A stretch of 64,000 bases of DNA from Inia geoffrensis (GCA_036417435.1 CM070913.1:91317373-91381372); one strand, 5' to 3'; shown: positions 22,705 to 33,761, counted from the stretch's first letter. Translations and numbers: made by a program. The notes: generated by a model from the letters alone, not told the origin.

Positions 22705-23559
22705 TTTTTTTAAAGCAAATTTTAAATCCAGTGATTCACTGCCCTCCCTGATAAGGAAGTCTGACATATGACAAAAATACCATTGAGTGCACTTAACATA
22801 TATCAAACATTGACAGCTCTGGGTGTTGGTGAGGGTTTTTCTAAGAAACTTAAACTTCAATTATGGCCTCCAAACAGCAATTCCATGAAACTCAGCATGA
22901 ATATTTAATTTATGTCTGTTGACAGAATCCTCTTGATATTGTAAAGTATTTGCTCTTTGAAAATGGGGGAGTTTTTGCCTATAGCCTTGAATGAAACCAG
23001 CTGTCAGACCCTTTTCCCTATCACTACAGAAAAATGCATGTCAAATTGTCAAAGGCGACAGAATTTTCCATAGGCTGGAAGAAATTTATTGGTTTTATGA
23101 AACCAAGGAATTAATTCAGTTGAGGTGGAAAGGACATACAAAATTAAGAAACATGAAAGGACTTCATTTAACTGAATGGGTGCACCTAAAAGTGGGTCTA
23201 GTTTAGCATCTCAACCCTCCAGGGGGACTGTAAGTGGTTCTGAGCGCTTTTCTGACCTGCAAGCCACAGGGATTTCAGCCAGACTTATTGGTGGGGCTTG
23301 GAGCCCAGCCCTGATTATCTATGCTAATGAGGATTCAGTGGTACGGCTAATTTGAAATGGTGTAAAGTCCAAAAGTCATTTGCAATTTGGCCCCGGAATA
23401 TATTATGTGCTTTTTCTTATTTTCACTAGACAACTTCTTAATTACGTTTTTCTTAGGCTAATGTCAAAATGAATTTGCATGTCTTGAGCCCAAACTAATT
23501 AAGAAGAGAGCGACACAATTAACATTATTCTGGGAGGCAGGGGAAAGTCCATCTGGGAT
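22705..23559. other. Repeat-poor DNA, possible conserved non-coding block
   Basis: No gene is seen. Bases 23290-23545 are AT-rich and repeat-free. They contain a perfect POU octamer in reverse (ATTTGCAT, 23473-23480) and homeobox-like AACTAATTAAGA near 23490. A role as enhancer is inference. Confidence 0.35.
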
Positions 23560-23740
23560 TTTATTTTATTTATTTATTTATTTTGCGGTACGCGGGCCTC
23601 TCACTGCCGTGGCCTCTCCCGTGGCGGAGCACAGGCTCCGGACGCGCAGGCTCAGCGGCCACGGCTCACGGGCCCAGCCGCTCCGCGGCATGTGGGATCT
23701 TCCCGGACCGGGGCACGAACCCGCGTCCCCTGCATCGGCA
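23560..23740 (-). mobile_element. CHR-type SINE lacking its 5' head
   Basis: A (TTTA)n tail and GCGGTACGCGGGCCTCTCAC lead into the family body. The match stops at CTGCATCGGCA, so the first ~40 bases (A-box end) of the SINE are missing. No clear TSD is seen. Confidence 0.88.
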
Positions 23741-24779
23741 TAGTCACCTATGCATTGACTTCAGCCTCATAAGGTCTTGGCCATGGAAATACTTTTCAGG
23801 GCCCTGCTTCCCTTTCTTGGTGGTGGCAGGGCCGGTGCTGCATTTCAGAGGGACAAAATCAGCCTTTTGTGCTGCTCCCCGCGCCTGAGCCTTTATGTCA
23901 CCCAGTCTCTTCTCGGTATGTAAAGCCACTGATTCTACGATTCCTGGCTGTGGCAGTCCTCAGACCAGAACGATGGATGAAGTTCATGGGGGCTTGAAGC
24001 AAATGAAGATGCTCACAGCCCCTATTTCAAAAGGAAGCTCTGCTGACCAAGCTCATGGACTCTGATCTCACTCCCAACCTGTCTGAAAATACAGAGAAAC
24101 GTGTGCTGCAGCAAAGCAGCTGCATTTTCAGGGTGTTTCTGGGGCCACGTTGCCATGGAAGACGGTGCCCTAGGAGGTGATGTCATTCAGTTCTGGGATA
24201 TTTAAGCCAAGCAGGACCCTGTGGGGCTCTTGGGCACAAAAGCCTTTCAGTGTCCCCTTCCCTGAGTTCCAAAGGGCAGGTTCAAACAGTTGCTAATCAG
24301 GGGAGGTAGGGGATGCAGAGACAGCGGAGGAGCAGTCAGGAGACAATAGTGCAGCCTTGGGGCAGGGTCCTGGTTCCACCTGAAGGGATATACGTAACAA
24401 TAGCTTTGAGCTCTTTGGAAGAACCAAAACCCCACCAAATGGGGTTAAAATGTTCATTATTTGATGAAGAGCTCTTCATTCCAGAGAAGGTCACAGTTCG
24501 CCCATCACCACCTGACGCCAGATGATCTCTGGATTGATCAGCAACCCTGCCCCTGGACTATCAGACCCCTCACAGCCATCCCTCCTCCCCCGGGTCGGGG
24601 GACACACAGTTTTGAGGGCATTATCCCACTGTGGCCCCCCTTTGCCTGGCAAAGCAGTGAAGCTATTCTTTTCTACTTCGCCCAAAACTCTGTCTCTGAG
24701 ATTCAATTCGGTGCTAGCGTACGGAGGCCGAATTTTCAGGTACAATATTCACATTCTGGTCATTTCCGGAATACGTCTC

Positions 24780-25260
24780 CAGCTCTGACCTTTCCCATGA
24801 GCTCCAGACTAAGATGTTCCCTACCTACTCGACCTCTCTGCCGGGGTGTCTCAAACTCTCTGGGTCCAAGACAGAACTCGTGATAGACTCCCTCGAACCA
24901 GCTCGTCTTTTCAGTGTTCCATGCACTGGGCAACTGGCTGCTCCAGCCAGAACCTCAGGCACCATCATTCATTATGTTCTTCAGCTCATCCCCCAGGTCA
25001 CATCCATCCACGAGGTCCTGGCCGTGGAAATGGTCCTGTGGGCATTGTTCCAATACATTCTGTCAACCCAGCCACCTCCTTCCACCTCAACTGCCATCAC
25101 CTTACATCAAGCCACCACGATGTGTAGTAGTCAGGGTTATGAAAAAACCTTTGAAGCCACCTATCGTGTTTATTTTACTCCATAGGAGAGTACCTGTCAC
25201 TCTCAGAAATAATTTTTTCCCTCTGAATTTATTGCCTGTCTGAGCACATCAGAACATAAG
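24780..25260 (+). repeat. Probable L2 fragment
   Basis: ATGAGCTCCAGACTAAGATG, GTGTCTCAAACTCTCTGGGT and CAAGACAGAACTCGTGATAG follow the order of the L2 3' region as I remember it. The fragment is diverged. Confidence 0.55.
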
Positions 25261-25880
25261 TTCTAGAAGGGCAGGGCTTTTGTGTGGCTTCTCACCAGCC
25301 CAGAGCTGACCCCAGGAGGCAAGTGGGACTCGCATGTCAAACGTCAGAGGATCACGTGCTTAACGCGGGACTCATCAGTACTCCTTGAGTTGGTGTTGAA
25401 GTCCTTCCCATAAACGTCCATCTTCAGCAGACACTCTGCATTACGGCCAGGTTCTCTTTGATATTTTGTTCCACAGTGAAAGCTAAATACATCCTTGGTG
25501 GATCCTCGTAGAAATATCTCTAGCGCTCCACATTTCCTGGCTGGAATTGGGAAATCTTGTCACATCCATTACAGCTCGAAGTGAAAAATGAGTCACACGT
25601 CTAAAGCAACCAGACTTCACTGGACTTTGTCCAATTCGGAGCAAGAACTTAAGGCAGCGTTGCTTCATTTGCTGGGATCGCCATGCTATGACCACCGTGT
25701 GTCACCATTATCATCATTATTTTTTATTTAGTTCAGCTGGACTTTGGCAGGAGTGTTCCTACTGATGGGCAGCCAAGGCAGCATCTGCCGCTGATGAGTT
25801 CGGCTGGTCGCAGCATGGTGTTAATGAGCCCAAGGCCATGGGTTCACCCTACCTGGCTGTAGTTTTGCTCAGAGTCAGCT

Positions 25881-25970
25881 GCTAATTTTTGGAATAAATA
25901 TTCTAAGCAAAAACAGAAAGACAATGACATCGAATATAAATGTATCTCATGACTTTCAAACCAAATCTTT
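25881..25970 (+). repeat. Copy A of a 90-bp local duplication
   Basis: It begins GCTAATTTTTGGAATAAATA and ends CAAACCAAATCTTT. It is nearly identical to 27535-27623, with one C/T difference, one A indel and two bases changed near the left edge. It does not match any repeat family I recognise. Confidence 0.9.
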
Positions 25971-26236
25971 CACCCAAATTCTGGCCAACAGCTTAACACG
26001 TACAAGAGGAACCATGGACATATCAGAGCCAAACCATCTTGCCTTCCTAACACTCTGGGGCACTCGAGGTTGAGTCCAGAACACTGGTTCTCAACCAAGG
26101 CTATGGAGGATAATCCCACAGGGAGGCCTGAAAAACACCAATGCCGGCGATCCCACCTCGAACCGATTATATCAACATCTGGGGAGGGAGAGTCAGACAC
26201 CAGTCTTTTTTTCATATCTTCACCAGTGATTCTAAC

Positions 26237-26405
26237 CCAGTGGTCCTCACACTTTGCTGCACATTAGAATCACCTGGGGAGATTAAACATACTGATGCCA
26301 GAATCCTGCACTCATGGATTCTGATGTAATTGTTATGGGTTGCAGTCCAGATCTTGGGAGGTTTCAAATCTCCCCAAAGTTCTCATGAGAACCACTGAGA
26401 AGCAT
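26237..26405. mobile_element. MER5-like hAT MITE
   Basis: The ends are inverted: GTGGTCCTCACACTTTGCTG on the left and TTCTCATGAGAACCACTGAG on the right. Inside is TTAGAATCACCTGGGGAG. The pattern fits MER5A/B, an ancient non-autonomous hAT element. Confidence 0.75.
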
Positions 26406-27534
26406 CTCTGTCCATAAAGGATGGTCACTTTCCTTAGTGATTCACAAGCACCCTCCACTCTGTCTGATGTATTAAACACCTGGCCCACACGCACCAACAC
26501 AGCCCGAGACAAATGACTAGACGGAGAGTGCCATTGGTAAAGCCGTGTGAAGCAAGAGGTTTACCGCTCAAGGTTGAAGGAATATTGAAAGAGAGCGACG
26601 GTGCCGTAAAGGAGAAACAGCAGCAAGGGAAGTCGGCTGAGTGCAGGGCTAAATTCAGGAAGAATCGCGTGGGCTCTGACTTGCCTGTTGGACCCGATCT
26701 GGTCCAGAGGTTCCAAGCTGTAGCCCAGGCGAGGCACCACCTCACGGCTCCAGCTCTTCTTTCAGGTTTCCACTCCAATACCATCGTCTCAGAAGGGTTT
26801 CTTCTCAAACGCACTTACTGTTGTTTGTCCCAGGTCCCCGGCTCACAGCCCTCCCCACCCCTCCCCCACTACGACGCCTCCTTTTTCATCTTCAGTTGGA
26901 AGTGATCTTATTTTTATACATATTTAGTTTTAAAATGTATTAAATATTATTACATGATTTAAACATGAAAATCGTTAAAATGATTGAGTAATTAAGATGA
27001 ATTATTTAAACTTTTAAAATGTCTACCTCCTATGCTAGACTTTAACACGTGTGCGCACAAGAAGGATGTGTGTTTTGCTCACGGCTCTGAGCCCATCCCA
27101 GGATGTAATGATGCACAGAGCTGGCTTTCAATCATCCTTGAATGGATGGATGGATGAATATTACCATGGTTTTTAGAAGAAAGAATTCTTTTCTTCCCTA
27201 GACTTATTCTTTTTCATACTCAAACCCCCCAAACGTAATTTTTCTTTCAAAAATGATGTCCTTCTATAGTGGTTTTGAAAGCTCTTATATCCTAGCTCAT
27301 TATAGGATATATTTTTGGTGAGAGCAGGATTGATTCTGTGAAATGTGCTTCCTAGTATATTAGAGAAACTGAAGCAAACAAGGTGATAAATACCAATGAA
27401 ACTTGGGAGAATAGATTGAAATCACAAACTGATATTAATTTTTTTTTTTTTAACATGATTGGGTCTCTATATTGCCAAGGGTCAATGGATTAAAATAAAA
27501 ACAGCAAAGTATATATTTTAAAAATCACTACCGG
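26406..27534. other. Unique non-coding DNA
   Basis: Opposing frames at 26434-26905 have no known domain. No repeat is identified. Confidence 0.4.
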
Positions 27535-27623
27535 GCTAAGCTTTGGAATAAATATTCTAAGCAAAACAGAAAGACAATGACATTGAATATAAATGTATCT
27601 CATGACTTTCAAACCAAATCTTT
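27535..27623 (+). repeat. Copy B of a 90-bp local duplication
   Basis: It begins GCTAAGCTTTGGAATAAATA and ends CAAACCAAATCTTT, in the same orientation as copy A, 1.65 kb away. The flanks are unrelated on both sides. Confidence 0.9.
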
Positions 27624-27852
27624 AATGAGGGCTGTAAAGCCTACTTTGCTTTCCTGACCCGTAAGTCAGATATACGCATAAAAACAGGAGTTGAAATGTA
27701 AATTCTGCTCAGCCTGTGGCGAAATGTGACTTTAGGAGTTTGGCCATTGCGAAGAATTCGTAAAAGTGATTGTAGAAAAAAATTCAATCTAATCTGTATC
27801 TTCCTTATTGCAATGCAGAAAGATGGTCAGAAATTAAAGAATGGAAATTAAA
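27624..27852. other. Unique non-coding DNA
   Basis: Nothing is recognised. Confidence 0.4.
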
Positions 27853-28055
27853 AAAAGGGAAAAGGGGGCTTCCCTGGTGGTGCAGTGGTTGAGAGTCCGC
27901 CTGCCGATGCAGGGGACACGGGTTCGTGCCCCGGTCCGGGAAGATCCCACGTGCCGCGGAGCGGCTGGGCCCGTGAGCCATGGCCGCTGAGCCTGCGCGT
28001 CCGGAGCCTGTGCTCCACAATGGGAGAGGCCACGACAGTGAGAGGCCCACGTACC

Positions 28056-28089
<34 letters not shown>

Positions 28090-28094
28090 AAAAG
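27853..28094 (+). mobile_element. CHR-type SINE (short form), young-looking
   Basis: The body is about 27865-28058 with an uninterrupted A tail of about 29 bp. The TSD AAAAGGGAAAAG lies on both sides. The long clean tail suggests a recent insertion. Confidence 0.93.
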
Positions 28095-29019
28095 CATGAA
28101 GATCATGCTGTTGGTCATTTGCAAATCTAGGGAGGTTTGGAAATGGGGAATTGAGAAGCCGTTATGAAAAGACATGATTGGTCTTATAATGATATTCTTA
28201 GAAAGTCCTGCAAGTAAAGGCTTCCAAACCTTCCTCATTGCAGGTTCTGCAGCAACGGTTAAATAGCTAATCTTTTCTGACTGGTTCCAGGAGAATTTAT
28301 GTTAATGCCCACTCTGTGCTCAAGAAAATAAATCTGAGCCTGACTTCGGCCTTCAAAGACTGTGCCTTGAAAAATCTACATTTCTCCAAACTCTGATTTA
28401 TAATGACCTGTAGACTTCTTCTCACCTGCCCCGAACATAAAATCCGTATTTCTTTGCTGCTGCTTTACAAGAATGAAGTACATTTCATGAGTTTCCTACT
28501 TTATCTAAATCTCTTTAAAATACCATAGGCACACAGAATCACAAATCCATAACGAGTGCCAATAGTAATGACTTCTTGTGTTAACTGGATGGGTTTTTAA
28601 TAACTGATATAGAAGTACTATTATTGTGGGTGAATATAATGATTTTTATTCTCAAAGGCAATCTATGTGAGTGAAATCCATTATCTTAAAAGTATTTTGA
28701 TAAGGATAAATCTGTGGAGAAAGGGCTATGCATCTTGCCTGCTACTGTTAGCTCCATTAAACATGCTGAATAATTAGTTGGCCAAAGACTCTCATTAGAT
28801 GTACATTAAATGGGTATTTAAAGCATATCTGAGACACTTCGTTAAGAGTGACATGGTAAGCTTTACTGCATACCTTTAATAAACATTCTAGTTAAATTAA
28901 AACTTAAATTTATGGTCACTCTTACACTTTCTTTGAGAACAGAATATTGCCTTGAAGTCTATTCTATTTTTTTTTCCTCCACAAGGACCAGTGCTGGCCA
29001 TGTTACGTATTTCATAACT
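28095..29019. other. Repeat-poor AT-rich DNA, possible conserved block
   Basis: Bases 28540-28930 contain no recognised repeat and many homeobox-like AT motifs (GAATAATTAGTTGG, TACATTAAATGGG). No ORF is present. The functional reading is inference. Confidence 0.35.
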
Positions 29020-29110
29020 GCTGTGTTTGGGTATAATTTACATACAATAAATTCAACCACTTTAAAGAATCTGACGTTTTAGTAAATGTATACAATTTTG
29101 CAACTATCAC

Positions 29111-29562
29111 CACAATGCAGTTTTATTTTTTTTAATTTTTTTAACATCTTTTTAAAAAAATCTATTTTATTTATGTATTCATTTTTGGCTGCGTTGGGTC
29201 TTCGAAGCTGCACATGGGCTTTCTCTAGTTGTGTCATCGGGCTTCTCATTGCGGTGGCTTCTCTTGTTGCAGAGCACGGGCTCTAGGCGCACAGGCTCAG
29301 TAGTTGTGGCACGTGGGCTCAGTAGTTGTGGCTCGTGGGCTCTAGAGCACAGGCTCAGTAGTTGGGGCACACGGGCTTAGTTGCTTCGTGGCGTGTGGGA
29401 TCTTCCTGGACCAGGGCTCGAACCGATGTCCCCTGCACTGGCAGGCAGATTCTTAACCACTGTGCCACCAGGGAAGCCCTTTTTTTCACATCTTTATTGG
29501 AGTATAATTCCTTGACAATAGTGTGTTAGTTTCTGCTGTATAACACACACAATGCACTTTTA
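29111..29562 (-). mobile_element. L1 3' fragment nested in old L1, itself split by a SINE
   Basis: A short L1 3' end (TCTTTATTGGAGTATAATTC, GTGTTAGTTTCTGCTGTATA) is bracketed by the 15-bp TSD CACAATGCAGTTTTA / CACAATGCACTTTTA (29111-29125, 29548-29562). A CHR SINE lies in its poly(T) end. Confidence 0.85.
29149..29479 (-). mobile_element. CHR-type SINE (long form), innermost of a three-level nest
   Basis: TTTTTGGCTGCGTTGGGTCT runs to GTGCCACCAGGGAAGCCC. The TSD is about TTTTTTAACATCTTT / TTTTTTCACATCTTT. Confidence 0.9.
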
Positions 29563-30166
29563 GAACATTCCATCACCCCTACAAAGTTCCTTCACATCCC
29601 TTGGTATTCAGTCCTGGCTCCCAATCCACAGCTGATTTTTTCACTAGTTTTGTATTTCCTGGAAATTTCATATATGTGTCGTCATACAATTCAGCATCTT
29701 TGGTAACTGGTTTCTTTCAATTAGCATGATGTTTTTAAGATGAATCTATGTTGCTGTGTATATCAGTCATTTTCCTTTTCACTACAGAGTAATATTTCAT
29801 TATGAGGATATAACACAACTTGTTCAGACATTTGCCAGTTAATAAATATTTGGGCTGCCTCATCTGGCTGTGATGAATAATGCCTAATTGAATATTCACA
29901 TACATGTCTTTGTGTGGACATATGCTTTCATTCCTTTTGGAGGGTGGAAATCCTGGGTCACATGGAAGTTTATGTAACTTTGAAAATCTGCCAGCTGTTT
30001 TCCAATGAGGCTGTACTGTTTACCTTCCTGCCAGAAAAGTATGCAGGTTCCAGTTTCTCCACATCCTTTCCCACACTTGGTCTTTCACATTTTAGCCATT
30101 TTAGTGAGTTGTATAGTTGTATCTCACTGTGATTTTACTGTGCATTTACCTAATAACTAGTGCTGC

Positions 30167-30577
30167 TGAATATATATAGATTTTAGATTTTATTTATTAT
30201 TTACTTATTTATTTATTATTTATTTTTGGCTGCGTCGGGCCTTAGTTCCTTTGAGGCATGCAGGATCTTTGTTGAGGCATGGGGGTCTTTTGTTGAGGCG
30301 TGAGGTCTTCTCTCTAGTTGTGGTATGCAGGGGTTTTTTTTTGTTTTTTTTCTCTTCTCTAGTTGTGGTGCGCAGGCTCCAGGGACACGGGCTCTGTAGT
30401 TTGCCGCACGCAGGCTCTCTAGTTGAGGTGCACGAGCTCAGTAGTTGTGGCACGCGGGTTTAGTTGCCCCGCGGCATGTGGGATCTTAGTTCCCCGACCA
30501 GGGCTCAAACCGATGTCCCCTGCATTGGCAGGCAGATTCTTAACCACTGGACCCCCAGGGAAGACCTTTGAATATAT
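30167..30577 (-). mobile_element. CHR-type SINE (long, older form)
   Basis: The body is about 30176-30568, with TTTTTGGCTGCGTCGGGCCT and AGTTCCCCGACCAGGGCTCA. The TSD TGAATATAT lies on both sides in the old L1. The internal insert 30330-30360 is T-rich. Confidence 0.88.
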
Positions 30578-30874
30578 TTTTAATGTGCTTATTTGCCATT
30601 TGTATATCTACTTTCATGAAGTGTTTATTCAAATAATTTGGCTATTTTTATAGGACTGTTTGCTCTATAACCTGACTTATAGGATTGACATTGAATTATA
30701 AGTGTTTTTAATACACACTGAATACAAAGCCTTTGGAAAAGATGTTATTTTTGGAGTCCCTTTGGTGTCCTCGAGTGACTATAGTATTGGCATAGTCCTG
30801 GCCTCATAAAATGAATTGGAAACTTGCTTCTAAATTAAAAGAGATTGTGCAGGTTTGGTATTGTTGAATTTTTT

Positions 30875-31175
30875 AAATTAAACACCTTTGTTGGTGTATA
30901 TCTGTCATGCAATCAACCACACATATTTAAAAGTCCACAGCTAAGTGTTATATGCATACCAGTGAAACCATCTTTACAACCAATACAGTAAACATATCCG
31001 GCAGCCTCGAAATTTCCGTGTGACCCTTGGTCATCCTTACTTACACCCCTGCTACCACCTCTCTTCCCCACTCCATCTCCTGGCAAGTATGCTCTGCTTT
31101 CTGTCACTATAGATTGGTTTGAATTTTCTAGACTTCTATATAAATGGAATCATTACGTAAGTATTACTGTAACAT
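30875..31175 (-). mobile_element. Second old L1 3' fragment
   Basis: GTGAAACCATCTTTACAACC, CTGCTTTCTGTCACTATAGA and TATATAAATGGAATCATTAC follow the order of an old L1 3' region in antisense. Confidence 0.65.
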
Positions 31176-31300
31176 GCCACTAAGTTTGAGAAAACCTGTA
31201 TTGAGGGTTGAACTGAGACCCCCCCAAAAGATATATTCCAACCCTAATCCTCAGTATCTGTGAACCTAATTTGGAAATGGGGTCTTTGTACATGGGATCA

Positions 31301-31556
31301 AGATAAGATGAGGTCTTAGGGCTTCCATGGTGGCACAGTGGTTGAGAGTCTGCCTGCCGATGCAGGGGCACGGGTTCGTGCCCCGGTCTGGGAAGATCTC
31401 ACATGCCGCGGAGCGGCTGGGCCCATGAGCCACGGCCACTGAGCCTGTGCATCCAGAGCCTGTGCGTCCGGAGCCTGTGCTCCGCAACAGGAGAGGTCGC
31501 AGCGGTGAGAGGCCCGTGTACCGCGGGAAAACAAAAAAAGATAAGATGAGGTCTTA
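31301..31556 (+). mobile_element. CHR-type SINE (short form) with internal duplication
   Basis: The body is 31319-31538. The TSD AGATAAGATGAGGTCTTA is a perfect 18 bp. Around 31447-31485 the body carries a near-tandem repeat of about 18 bp (GCATCCAGAGCCTGT then GCGTCCGGAGCCTGT). Confidence 0.93.
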
Positions 31557-31713
31557 CTGAATGAGGGTGGGTCCTAATCCAATGACTGGTATCCTTGTGA
31601 TAAAAGGGAAATTTGGACACTGACACAGAAAAGGGGGAATGCTACGTGGCTGCCATGGCAGAGATTGGAGTAATGCATCTACAAGCTAAGGAATGTCAAA
31701 GATTGCAGCCACC

Positions 31714-31800
31714 AGGGTTAGGGTTAGGGTTAGGGTTGCTAGGGTTAGGGTTAGGGTTAGGGTTAGGGTTGTTAGGGTTAGGGTTAGGGTTAGAGTTAGA
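31714..31800 (+). repeat. Interstitial telomeric repeat (TTAGGG)n
   Basis: About 87 bp of TTAGGG units are interrupted only by two short breaks (GGTTGCTAGGG and GGTTGTTAGGG), with one TTAGAG at the right edge. The array sits inside an LTR and not at a subtelomere-like boundary. Such arrays are known to arise when telomerase or a telomeric fragment is captured at a double-strand break. Confidence 0.97.
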
Positions 31801-31960
31801 GGAAGGATTCTCCCCTAGAACCTTCAAGGAGACAGCACGGCCCTGCTGACCCTTTGATTCAGACGTCTACCTCTAGAAGAGTGAGAGAGTAACTTCCTGT
31901 TGCTTTAAGCCATCCAAATGTGTGGGAATTTGCTAAGGCAGCCTTACGACACTAGTACAC

Positions 31961-32879
31961 TTCGTCTGGAACAATTGTGATTTCAGTCCCCTGGGTCTGG
32001 ACCCAGATTTCCTGAACATACTCCCTCTCAACAGTTTAACAGAATTGGTCTTCTCTTAGCAAGGAAAAGTGAGAAATGGACATTAGGTCGGCAATCAATG
32101 ATGTCTGTCTCCCTGTCCAAAAGGATGGATATCCATTCTTTCACATTAGAGATAAAAGTGGACTCAGTGTTATTGCTGAACATTTGGAAGCTACATCTAA
32201 GCATAAAGAAGAAAATAGACATAAGCAGGAATCCTACCATCCAGACAGAACTACTGTTAAATTCTCATTGCATATCCTCCAGGACTTTTTCCAATATGTA
32301 TGAATATTTGTTGGTTTCATGTACAAAATGACTCCCTAGTTTGCTTGTGTCACGTGGATGCCTCTCATTTCCTATTCTATTGCTAATGTACACTTGTTCC
32401 AACCTGGTCCAGTAAATTGGTTGGAATTTTCCCCAAGATAGCAGTAATTATGATGCTCAGGTAGATGTTACATCACAGAGGGGCTGAGGTAGTTGGGTCT
32501 TTCAATTTAAATTCTTAGAAAGTTTGTGCTGAATGAATAAGAACTTTAGAATTATCCCAGATGAGCTTGTATCCACCTAGACAATATAATGTTTCTAAAC
32601 TATGACATCAAGAAGCCAAAGAATGACGTAAGTTATCAGAATCAGTGTGCAGAATTAACTTCTTGATTTGTGATTTTAAAAAGGCGGCTTTGTGATTTTT
32701 AAGTGTTGAATTCACCTCTGTCATCGCTATATTTTTATGGATATTTTCTCCCTCAGACTGAACTCTTCAAGGTCGAGGCACTGGGCCTTGTTTATATTTG
32801 CACTAATGCCCAATTTCTAAGGTACTTACCTCAAGTTCAATATACGCATACCTAAGTCTATACTTCCCCCACAAACTTG
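31961..32879. other. Unique non-coding DNA
   Basis: Frames at 32028-32331 overlap on both strands and lack domains. No repeat is recognised. Confidence 0.4.
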
Positions 32880-33761
32880 GTTTGCTTCAGTTTTCCTCAT
32901 CTTAGAGAAGGACATTACCTTCTCTCCAGGTGTTCAGGCTATCAGCCTAGGAAGTTAATAGGCATCTCTTCACTTCCCTGTGCATCACTGTGTTCTGTCT
33001 CTATTCAACCTTCTGAATCTCCCCCTAGCCAATCCCCCTCTCTCCATATCCATCCCAATCCACAAACACCCTCATCCAAGCCACCATGCTCTCCTGCCTG
33101 TGTTTGGCAATAGAAAGGACTCACTCATTGGCTCACGCACCTCTAAACATACTCCAGCCAGAAAACTCCTTGTAATCTCCTGGTACCCCATTCCGCTTGC
33201 CCTTCCCCACCCCTGGCCCCAAACCAACTTCAATACTTTCCATTGCTCTTGGAATAGCAAACCTTCCTGGACTGGCTCACAGGCTCTGAGTGATGCAAGC
33301 CATTTGCTACCTCTTCCTCCACTATTTTTAACACTTCCCCTGCTCTCTGTTCTCCAGTCGGAGTCCTGCTTCTCGCATCTCTGTGAGATGTTCCCTCCTG
33401 CCCCAGATTCTCTGCATGTGCTGTTTCCTCAACCTGGAACACCGTTCCATCCCCTGGGACCCTGGTTCCCTCCCATCTACCCTTTAGATCTCTAAGTATC
33501 ACTTCCTGGGAGAAAGCTCCTCCGACCTCTCTTAATAAGCCAATCTCTGTACTGTAGCTCTTCTAGCATGTCCTATCTCTCCTTCATAGTACTTGTCAGA
33601 GACAAATTTTTAAATTTTTGTGTAATTATTTGATTCAGATCTATCTTGCTCACCGGATTCTGTGCTCCCCAGGGGCAGAGACTGAACAGAGTGCTGGGAA
33701 AAGAGCAGAAGACCAAAGATATTTCCTGGATAGATGATGCATAGAAGGTGCCAATAATCAT
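32880..33761 (+). repeat. L2 fragment(s)
   Basis: The text is L2-like in order: GGAGTCCTGCTTCTCGCATC, GATCTCTAAGTATCACTTCC, GAGAAAGCTCCTCCGACCTC, and TGTGCTCCCCAGGGGCAGAG near the 3' end. The 171-codon frame at 32980-33495 lies inside it and is not a gene. Confidence 0.65.

Larger units (their letters stand above)
23741..26236. other. Mostly unique non-coding DNA
   Basis: Frames at 24461-25243 overlap in several phases with no domain. Bases about 24780-25260 look L2-derived (listed separately). Nothing else is recognised. Confidence 0.4.
29020..30870 (-). mobile_element. Old L1 carrying nested L1 and two SINEs
   Basis: Antisense old-L1 pieces are at about 29030-29125, 29548-30175 and 30569-30870 (GGGTATAATTTACATACAAT; TGTGTGGACATATGCTTTCA; CATTTGTATATCTACTTTCA; TGGCCTCATAAAATGAATTG, which is from the ORF2 reverse-transcriptase region). 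An internal deletion joins the last two parts of ORF2. No open frame survives. Confidence 0.75.
31198..31960 (+). mobile_element. MaLR-type LTR broken by a SINE and a telomeric array
   Basis: LTR pieces are GGTTGAACTGAGACCCCCCC, CCTAATCCAATGACTGGTAT, GATTGCAGCCACCAGG, then after the array GGAAGGATTCTCCCCTAGAA and CTTTAAGCCATCCAAATGTG. The pieces are collinear with MLT1/MST-like LTRs, so the insertions cost little LTR sequence. Confidence 0.7.

Noticed and set aside
31714..31800. True telomere or subtelomere
   Set aside because: The array is short and bounded on both sides by the same LTR, so it is interstitial.
32980..33495. 171-codon proline/leucine/serine-rich frame
   Set aside because: It lies in L2-derived, C/T-rich DNA, is overlapped by opposite-strand frames, and shows no domain.
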